Shown here: positions 56,201 through 64,000 of the stretch, one piece after another | How positions within the stretch are numbered: position 1 is the stretch's first letter | Layout of the letters: each line of letters starts with the position of its first letter | DNA from: Thinopyrum elongatum | Taxonomy: Eukaryota > Streptophyta > Magnoliopsida > Poales > Poaceae | NCBI GenBank assembly: GCA_011799875.1 | Contig: CM022298.1 | Location: 51,036,749-51,100,748, forward strand | Direction: 5' to 3' | DNA length: 64,000 bases | Translations under genes and position numbers: made by a program | Notes under the pieces: model-generated | Seen by the model: the letters and a program-made list of their open reading frames with translations, nothing else | Told to the model about the DNA's origin: nothing | The model's database searches: none

Positions 56201-57202
56201 ACATTATGGTATACTATGTTGTCTATATCCATAATATATTGGAGAAATTCATTATGGACAAATCTTATCCATCCATAACTCTCATGGTAGTTCATTCTCT
56301 AGACGTAGAGAAAGATCTATTTAGACCAAGAGATGATGGAAATGAGATATTGGGACTCAACGTTTCATAATGCCATTGGATCCACCAAACACAATTGATT
56401 GGTACTCAAGAATATCTTTTGATATCTCCAAGGCATCAAACATCTTATCCTGGTTTTTCAGTTTCACATAAATGTGAACACCAATATCATTGGATACATC
56501 GATCAGATCCCCACAATGTCAGATCATAGACAAGGTTAGTGTTCCTACTAGGTGTGGTAGCCCTCTCATGAAGAGTCTTCGAAACAGACCTCATGGCTAC
56601 ATCCACCAACCATTATCTCAACGATAATTTTTCTTATGTTGCCCGTATGCAAACAGGTTACATAATAAGCAATATCACTATATTGCATATCTTGCAAGTC
56701 AAATCATGCGACTGATTTGTTCACCAGGTCTCTACCAACTTCTATGTTCCAGAAATGTGTTCATGGAATTGGTATATGACGACTTCGGAATTTGCAAGAA
56801 TCAGGGGGAGTATCTTCCTGAATTGTTCCTGCTCAATGCATCATATTATACTCTTTTTTCCTTCATGAGTTTACTATATAGGTTCTCATAAAGGTTTTTA
56901 ATGAGGTAATATCAACATAAGGTCATATGTCATACTGTCCGTTTCCCCCACCGGGGTTTTTAGGGAGGTATATACGACATATTTATTGACCTCTATATTC
57001 TGTGGAATTACTTCACATTGAGTTAACAGAGTCAATAATCATTATATGTTGGATCATTTTCTCCTTATTTTCCCACTGGGCTTGAAGGACTTTTCCAGCA
57101 TATCCTACTCTACTCCCTCCATTTTTCCCACAGGGTTTTTGGAGGAGTCTTTAATCAAGATGATGATGATGGATTCTTATGTCAAGCGTCGATTAGGGGG
57201 AG
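53300..57202 (+). pseudogene. Decayed copia gag-pol (different lineage)
   Basis: Scattered coding islands follow copia order. A gag start resembles LNGxNY..W..DIK: MDIKISLASHGIARAIQ at about 53360-53410. Integrase core traces lie near 54520-54750. An LQHIANNLPDSFTDYK spacer is at 55078-55150, an RT start (ASIVAQGFTQIPNY) at 55755-55800, and RT/RNase H (TEFKMKDLGKPK, EKFIMDKSYPS, LFRPRDDGNEILG) at 56125-56370. The spacer and RT style resemble the Ivana/Oryco branch, unlike the Angela-type elements to the left. It is riddled with stops, frameshifts and deletions; no 5' LTR was found. Confidence 0.65.
57192..57202 (+). other. Polypurine tract of the decayed copia
   Basis: ATTAGGGGGAG stands immediately before the LTR start TGTTAAAATAATAATC, as expected for plus-strand priming. 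Confidence 0.6.
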
Positions 57203-57435
57203 TGTTAAAATAATAATCTTGACGGTTATTAGGGGAATCCCCGCTCCTGCCGCACGTGGTGTCCCACGTTTTATGGAAACCGTCTCCGACGGTTGCTCCC
57301 TGGAAAGACGCCTCTAGGAACCAACATATCCCTCCGAGGCGACTGTTCACCCTGTATATATATGTACAATCCAACATCAATAAAGCATACTTCGATTCAT
57401 TTGTCTCTGATGATTGTCTCTCTCGTTCCTTTACA
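57203..57435 (+). repeat. Short 3' LTR of the decayed copia
   Basis: It starts TGTTAAAATAATAATC. It contains a TATA-like TATATATATGTACAATCC (about 57355-57372) and the polyadenylation-like AATAAAG near 57378, and plausibly ends TTTACA at 57435. At about 230 bp it is far shorter than the other copia LTRs here. The right end is inferred, since no second copy is available for comparison. Confidence 0.55.
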
Positions 57436-58214
57436 ATCAACTTGCAACAACAAGGATAATGAGAAAGGTTTTCCAGCAACAACGCCTCCAAGAACGGAAG
57501 GATGCTCAAGTTAGGCTGTGGGGAAGGGAGGAGTCGACGACTGTGGGGAGGAAGGAGGAGGCGGCGGCTGTTAGGTTTCCCTCCTAAACTAATCTAGTTG
57601 CATTTGGAGTTTCATCTTTCATATAAGCATCTTACTTCACCACTGATGCAAGTTCTGACTATATATGAACTTAAAGCAGTTACCCTGTTCTTTTGAATGG
57701 TGTCACGACCTTACATCTTTCATATTCACGACCTTACATCTTACTTCACCATTGTATTGAACAACATTTTATCTTTTTTTCCTGCAAATCCAATGAATAA
57801 ACAACACAGAATCTTGATATGTCTATCTTAGTTGCTCCTGCCAACTAGCCTGCACAACCTATTATCTAGAACTTTTTTCACAGCGCACACAGAAGGACTC
57901 AGAATACTCTTTTTTTCAAATATGCATTTAAACATGTGTCACTGTGTACCAAAAAAACATTGCCCAAGTGATGTAGGTGCCATCCTAGCATACAAAATCG
58001 CAGGACATGGAACATGGAGAATTGCTATAAGACGGAAAAAAGTATGGCGTATGCTAAGATTTTGCCTGCAAATATTCATTATTAAATTTCAAATGGAACC
58101 GCAAATCAAATTTCATTTTGGTGCATATGCTGCCCCCAGTTGCATTTCAGCATGAAAAAGAAATGAACTCATAGATTCTAGTGTGGCATCCCATCCTGGC
58201 TGGTGTGTTGATTG
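57436..58214. other. Intergenic, no recognised feature
   Basis: A GGAGGAAGGAGGAGGCGGCGG purine-rich patch (about 57546-57572) and a short tandem CACGACCTTACATCTT (57706, 57727) are the only local structures. No gene was identified. Confidence 0.45.
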
Positions 58215-58666
58215 TGTAGGGTAACGCAGCAGAAAACAAAAAATTTCCGACCTACGCACCAGCCTAGGACCACTATGGAGACTGCATACAAGGTTTGATC
58301 ATTTTCGTTACCGACTCGTAGCGCAGCGAAAGTAGAGTCGATGACGATCGGTGGTGCAGATCCCCGCAGCTAGGATTTACAACCTCCCAACCGCGAGGAT
58401 GTATACCCTCGTCTTCCCTTCGGACAGCCCTCCGGGAGGCGGTCGAACAGTCCCCTGGACGGTGTCGCGGACAGCCCTTCGGGAGGACCTTCGAAACTCG
58501 AACGGTCACTCGGACAGCCCTTCGGGAGGACTCACAGAACTCGGACCGTCACTTGGACAGCCCTTCGGGAGGCACTCACGAACAGCCCCTCGGGCACTAA
58601 GATCGAAACTACGACCTCTCTACAGAGTTGCACACATACGGTGTCAACTATCCGGCAGGGCTTCGC
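58215..58666 (-). repeat. Copia LTR terminal part, reverse (contig end)
   Basis: It matches 1393-1844 almost exactly, without indels: the plus strand starts TGTAGGGTAACGCAGC and runs to GGGCTTCGC. It stops at 58666 where LTR sequence should continue CGTCCAGAAC. That continuation is found as the complement of the bases just before the 100-N gap (62616 leftwards). Confidence 0.85.
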
Positions 58667-61066
58667 GCTTCTCTTCAGATAAGGACTCAGAGTGGTCGAT
58701 TGTAGGGTAGTGATTGTCTGAGGAACGTGATGGGGGGGTCGCGGATCGTGGATATCCCTTTGAAAGGTGGCCCTAAGGAAGTGAAAAGGTGAGTGGGGTA
58801 ACGAAGATGAGTATGGGGTGGCGACAGCGTATGTGGGGCAAGAAGTGAAGAAGGTTTGAGGGTGGACAATTGGAAGGCGAATTCCGGACTGAGGTAAAAA
58901 GAGCAGAACACCGTCCCGAACACCAAGTGAGTGGGAAAGTCCGGAAATGTAATCGAACCATTTATGACAGGAAATCATGAGATGAGGCAGAAAATGGAAA
59001 TGTGCCATGTATCGGCCTAGGTGAATGACTTGTGAAACGCTGGGGCTTTATACAGCGAAAAAGAGCGCAGATCGGGTCTGGATGTTGAAAAGTACACCAG
59101 GTATGGGTATGCCCACCCATGTCAGTGGATCTTGTTCTAACCAGTGGGAATATCGGGGGCTGTGTGAAAAGGTTGACAAACCTATTTCAAATCAGGCAAG
59201 TGCTAATTTGTGTTTATCCCAAGTGTTGGGTATTCCTCCCTCACATACCGAGGCAAATAGGTTTGCCACAAAGAACGGTATGCTTTTTGAAGAAAAGGTT
59301 CTTTCAAAAGGTGAGTGGGAGAATAGTGCAACTCGACAAGATAAACAGTATCTCGTCATCAGGTCAAAGGAAAGAGACCTTGGAAGCAATTCCAGAGTTT
59401 CCTACTGCGACTGATACGAAGTCTCTACAATAAAATGTAGGACTTCGGTCGAACTTGCAGCTGAACCACGTAGGCAAGGCTCGTGCAAACCTCTCAGGTG
59501 CGCAAACGAGATATTGTTGTTAGACAACAGTATACCTACGATACACAAGGAAGCGTTGATGGGCCCTGACTCCGGAATTGCTAAATGCCAATACAATCCG
59601 AGATAGTTTCCATATAAGTGATTCAAGATTAAAACCTGATACCACCTTTCGGAAGACTTAGAGTCGACGAATATTTATGGAACTATAACTGATACGAAAT
59701 AATTTAAATGTTATCATAAAGCTCGACTTGTTGCAATATACAAGTTCAAGGAGTTGACTACGATGAGGTTGCTTCACCGTAGCGATGCTTAAAGTCGGTT
59801 CGGGTTGTAACTAGCAATTAATACATATTTCATATCATGAGAATATAAAACAATGGATGGCAAAAGATTTCCACTATGGAAATGAAACCAAGGACTTGCA
59901 TGTGTTACAGTCCAAGGTATTTTGTCAATCCAGAGGATGCTAGTAAGTATGCAAACTTCAGAGTTCCAGCAATGGACAGAAGAGAGCAAAATGGAGTTGG
60001 AATCTTTGTGTTTTGATGAAATGGTTTAAAAGGGTTGTGACTTCATCAATGGGTACGAAGATGCTTGTGATTCAAGAAAGTAAGTGGGAGCATAATAATA
60101 TTTCTAAAAACGTTGTGTGCTTGACACATGTTAATTGGAATTAAATTTCTTGACACGAATTAGGACTTCATTTAAAAGGGTTTTTTGATGAAGTGCTGGG
60201 CTAAATAGCCTTAATATTAGCATGTATATCTATGGAGATAGTATTACCTGATGGGGCTGAGCAAAGATACATATTGACAAAATGCTAAACCTTTAGCATT
60301 AAAAACCGTCAAGGAGTGATTCTTGCGAAGTCACATGGAAAGAGTTTTTGCAAGACTCGGTGTCCCAAAACACTGATGAGCAAAATACATGATGGAGATT
60401 CCACACACTCTTGTGTTGATTAATCATGTATTCCATGGTAGTAAAAACAACCAGATATGTCCAATACTCCAAAGTTGTTGCGAGTATAGATACCAAGGTG
60501 ATCAAAAGTTCTGATCATGGGACAACAGTGAAAAAGGTCATTGAGTACTATAGAGCACTGATGACATGTTTTCTCGCAAGCGGAGATCATGAAGATTTCG
60601 TTGTAAAAGGTTACATCGATACAGTCTTCATCCATGCTCCAAGCGATTTTTGATTTAATTTGAGGGTTTTGTGTAAAACACAATATGGTGGCACGGTAGT
60701 TGGAAATTGTTCCAAACAAGTTACTGTGGCGAATTCTAAACAGAGGCGAAGTATGTTGCCGCTTTTAAAAGCGACAAAGAAGATGTTGAATCATGGGACA
60801 CTACTGCAAGTAGTTGCTCCATAACTCAGTCTGAGGAATCCAGGTTCGACCTGTGATTCACATACATACCAAGCCAAGTCCACACAAAATATGAATTTGT
60901 GTGAAGGCGTGAAAACGCGAGGATATGCAAAGATACACACGGAGCTGAGTCGTCAGATCCGTTGGACATCAGGCTATACCACAGCGAAGTATATTACACC
61001 GGTGTGCCACAGGTGTAAAGTGCATTAGCATCAACTAGATTATTGACTCTAGTGCAAGTGGGAGTC
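58667..61066 (+). pseudogene. Copia internal region, error-rich patch
   Basis: From about 58910 this is collinear with element B 37375-39350 (integrase, RT and tail traces) and ends with the polypurine tract AAGTGGGAG before the LTR at 61067. Compared with elements A and B it is peppered with single-base deletions and a few insertions. Bases 58667-58900 are hardly alignable. The pattern looks like uncorrected long-read sequence rather than evolutionary decay. It probably lies reversed relative to its contig neighbours. Confidence 0.7.
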
Positions 61067-62616
61067 TGTAGGAGATATGCCCTAGAGGAAATAATAAATG
61101 TTTAATTATCTCCCTGTTTCATAATTAAGTTTATATTCCATGCTATAACTGCTATGGTTCCCGAGCCGTATATCCATAAAGGCTCTGGGGAAAACCCATG
61201 TGCACGTGTGGTATAATAAACGGTAAAATGTATTCCTAGTCGTGCCTCTAAGACTAGCTCAATGTTGCATGATGATTATTGTTTTTCCAATCATGGGCAT
61301 GTCTATGCCAGCAACTTTGAGGGCACAATGTCAGGAAGGACATTTGTGGTTGATCGACCCGAATGATGTGTTATGCTATGAGATACATTCGTCAGAGTTA
61401 ATGGTTAATAACACAGAGATGGTTATGTTTGCATGATTCCTCAGACCATGAGAGTATCGAGTTCTTCATGCTTGATTCATGAACTTTGGGGTTTGTTAAA
61501 CGTCATCCGTAATGGATGGCTATTACGCGGCTTACGGGTTCATGGGAAAGTATGTCAAGTAACTTGATAGCTCAAGATTGGGATTTGCTCCTCGACGATG
61601 GAGAGATATCTCTGGGCCCTCTCGGTGTTACGGTATCCATCATCGTCTGGCCAGACACTTTGTGATTTGATCACGGGGATGCCGGAACACGGTAACGAGA
61701 AAAGGAACAATACCGATAACGGGGTAACTGCATAGTGGACAAGTTGTTGATCCACGGGATGCCAACATGTCTAACCTCGGGTATTTGTAACATATCGTAG
61801 AACAACAGGAATAGCACACGGCAACTGGAGGTTCACTCGAATATTCATTCGTGTGGGTATAGGGGTCAATATGGTGTCCACGGCTCCGATGTTGATCATT
61901 GATCGGAAGGGTTCCAGGTCATGTCTATACTTCACCGAACCTATAGGGTCACACGCTTAAGGGTCATCTAGCTCTGAATACTAGACAGGGAGTCTGAGAG
62001 AAAATCAGCGAAAAAGTTTCGGACACCGAAAAGTTTCGGACAGCGGAAAGTTCCGCAGAGAGAGTCACCGGATGAGTTCCGGTGAAACTTGAAAGTTGTT
62101 TCAGGGATACCATTAAGTCAAAATGGTTTGGCACATGCCTGATAATTCTTGGAGGATGCCAGAATCATTCTGGAAACTTCTGGGAATTTTCTGGAAGAAA
62201 AACCGGAAATGTTCCGGGGCTGCCGGAACCGCTTCAGATGCTTTTCGCAGATGAAATCACTAAACTGGAATTGTTCCAGAACCGTTGAAAATTATTTTAG
62301 TGGGTACTGGAAATGTTCTAAGCCCTAAATATTTTCAGTTTGAACGGACGCTGAAAAATGTCGTCGTGAATAGTGAAAGTGCTTTTTGGGTGGCTTCTTG
62401 GGAAGCCCCTTGAGGGTCCTTTGGTATTTTTCCCCTTGGCTTCTTGGAGAAGCCACCCTTGGGCTTGGCCTATAAATAGGGGTGGAGGGGGCTGCCTAAA
62501 GCTCACTCCTTCTCACATACAAGTGCCATGCAATGATCTGGCTCTCTCTCCCTCCCACAAAGAGTTTCGTAGAGCCGAAAGGCTGTCTGGGTTCCGGTGG
62601 GAACTATTTCTGGACG
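61067..62616 (+). repeat. Copia 3' LTR, truncated by gap, error-rich
   Basis: It starts TGTAGGAGATATGCCC and runs to TTTCTGGACG at the gap. It is the same subtype as the solo LTR at 1393-3421, with a TATA box CTATAAATAG at 62470-62479. It shows many one-base deletions against that copy (for example in the stretches equivalent to GAGCCCGTATATCC and ATTACGGCGGCTTA). The missing end corresponds exactly to 58215-58666. Confidence 0.82.
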
Positions 62617-62716
62617 NNNNNNNNNNNNNNNNNNNNNNNNNNNNNNNNNNNNNNNNNNNNNNNNNNNNNNNNNNNNNNNNNNNNNNNNNNNNNNNNNNNN
62701 NNNNNNNNNNNNNNNN
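62617..62716. other. Assembly gap, 100 N
   Basis: One hundred undetermined bases, probably a placeholder of unknown true length. On its left is error-rich copia sequence, on its right clean low-copy sequence. Confidence 0.95.
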
Positions 62717-62904
62717 TATCAACTTGCTGTACACTTGCTCTGCTTAAGGCTACTATATAACTTGTGCCTTTTAACTTGATGTACATAGCATGCAATTTTT
62801 TACTGTATCACATTCACACTGTCTGAATCCTACTACCCATTTCTGTACAATATCAATAGTGCGTTTGGTTTGCATTGATCCATAGCAGTTTGTGTCAAAT
62901 GCAG

Positions 62905-63348
62905 GTGCTCTGCCACTAAAAGTGTTTTTCTTTATCTGAAGACGCTGTGTTCAGTTGTTAGGTGCCTTTTGGTTGGTCGGTCATTGAGAATATTTCACCC
63001 GGAGCAAGAAAAGGTATGTGACCATTGAGGAAGCTTAAATTCTGCACCTACTATATTCTGGTTTGAGCCTCAATTACATCCTGATGACAGTCTTGCACAT
63101 TCAGTTTTACATTATAAACATAAGCAACATTACTAAATCGCATGCTAAGTTGTTGATTGCAAAGATCACAAGGCAGGATTAATTGTTCATGATAGCCGAA
63201 TAGTGTAGTTGATCATCACTATTGCTAAATGCTATTTGGGTTGAGTTGAGTCGATGACCTAGTTATTGATTGCTTGCAGATCATCTCGCCGTACCACCTG
63301 TACCTGAATCCCAAGCTTGCGGTGCAGCACTACGAGATCTTGTGTTGA
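62905..63348 (+). CDS. Putative host gene, last two exons
   Basis: Exon 62905-63013 is preceded by a clear acceptor (TGTGTCAAATGCAG) and followed by a strong donor (AAAAG|GTATGT). One frame is open through it, ending SLRIFHPEQEK. A 266-bp intron with acceptor TTGCTTGCAG leads in phase to exon 63280-63348, IISPYHLYLNPKLAVQHY then EILC and TGA. Continuity of the frame across canonical splice sites is the main support. I do not recognise the protein. Upstream exons would lie in or beyond the N gap and the copia insertion, so this may be a gene with a retrotransposon in an intron, or a captured fragment. Confidence 0.45.
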
Positions 63349-64000
63349 TGCCTGATAGTGATGCTCGGCCGTGGCTGCTGCCTCCCCTCCTTCCCTTATA
63401 TAACACTTGCTCATTTTGCCCTTGATACACTGAACTTGCAGAGATGTTTCTTTGTTCCATTTCTTGGTTGTGTACAGACAACGACACTGAACTAGCATTC
63501 AGTTTAGGCTACAAATGTTTGCAGAAAACATTCAATTGCATATAGGACGTGTCCCTCTTTGTTCCTAGCATTGTTGTATCTTATATCATGCTGAAATCAC
63601 TGATGACTATGTAAAGAAAATCACTGTTTGATTCTTCCCTAGATTTGTGTTATAGTTTTATCATGCCTGATTCTGTTATAGTTTTATTGGTTGAACGACA
63701 CCCTGGTTGTTATAAGTTTAATATAATTTATCCATGCTTAATTTGCATCTGATTCCACTGTTTGATTCCTCCCTAGATTTGTGTCTAGTTTAAACATTAC
63801 ATGGAATATTTATCAGTAGTCTGATAGGCAACGATGATATCCATATAACAGGTTATCTTAGCTTGTTAATGTGTGCTCAATGAACTATATGAGCTCTCTT
63901 TACTGCATCTTGTATGCTCATACATTAGCATGAAATAGTATATAGTATCGCTCATACACTACATGGAATATTTATGAGCATATTTTTTGTGCCATATCCA
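63349..64000 (+). other. Possible 3' UTR and flank
   Basis: T-rich low-copy-looking sequence after the putative stop. GTTTGATTCNTCCCTAGATT occurs at about 63628 and 63759, and ACATGGAATATTTAT at about 63799 and 63961. These are short diverged duplications of unknown nature. No other feature was seen. Confidence 0.35.

Overview
This window is plant intergenic DNA, very probably from a Triticeae grass (wheat, Aegilops or a close relative). The evidence is BARE/WIS/Angela-type copia LTRs (start TGAAGGAAATATGCCCTA), a second copia group starting TGTAGGAGATATGCCC (Maximus-like, name from memory), an Athila-lineage gypsy element with Sabrina-like LTRs, CACTA subterminal repeats and Stowaway-type termini. 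No bacterial gene, CRISPR array, rRNA or tRNA was found. Coding capacity is almost all broken retrotransposon polyprotein. The only intact long ORF is a 360-codon Athila-type accessory ORF (21142-22224, minus). The only host-gene-like sequence is a pair of in-phase 3' exons at the far right.

Layout. 1-4746: a gypsy LTR pair flanking a reverse-orientation solo copia LTR. 4747-8443: CACTA fragment, disturbed by an assembly gap. 8444-42101: one minus-strand, non-autonomous Athila-like element split by three copia insertions, each with an exact 5-bp target-site duplication: 11361-20942 (GAAAC), 23321-31608 (GATAG) and 32063-41990 (GAAAG). The third insertion is rearranged: 409 bp of host flank and an extra LTR follow the truncated internal domain. 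42102-52900: AT-rich old DNA with minisatellites, a Stowaway-ended element nested in an older repeat and itself carrying a 2.4-kb repeat, a MITE and a possible Helitron end. 53300-57435: decayed copia of a different lineage with one short LTR. 58215-62616: another Maximus-like copia next to a 100-N gap. 62717-64000: possible 3' end of a host gene.

How the parts work together. The copia elements at 11361 and 32063 share the same pol stop codons yet have intact LTRs, primer-binding sites and polypurine tracts. They look like parasites mobilised in trans. The Athila-like host also lacks visible reverse transcriptase and integrase.

I did not find a new biological system. The strongest observations are structural. 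(1) An unmerged 1195-bp contig overlap around the 25-N gap creates a false duplication. (2) An error-rich patch next to the 100-N gap appears to be placed backwards. (3) A full-length/solo-LTR rearrangement carries snap-back filler DNA at its junction. All coordinates and comparisons were made by eye.
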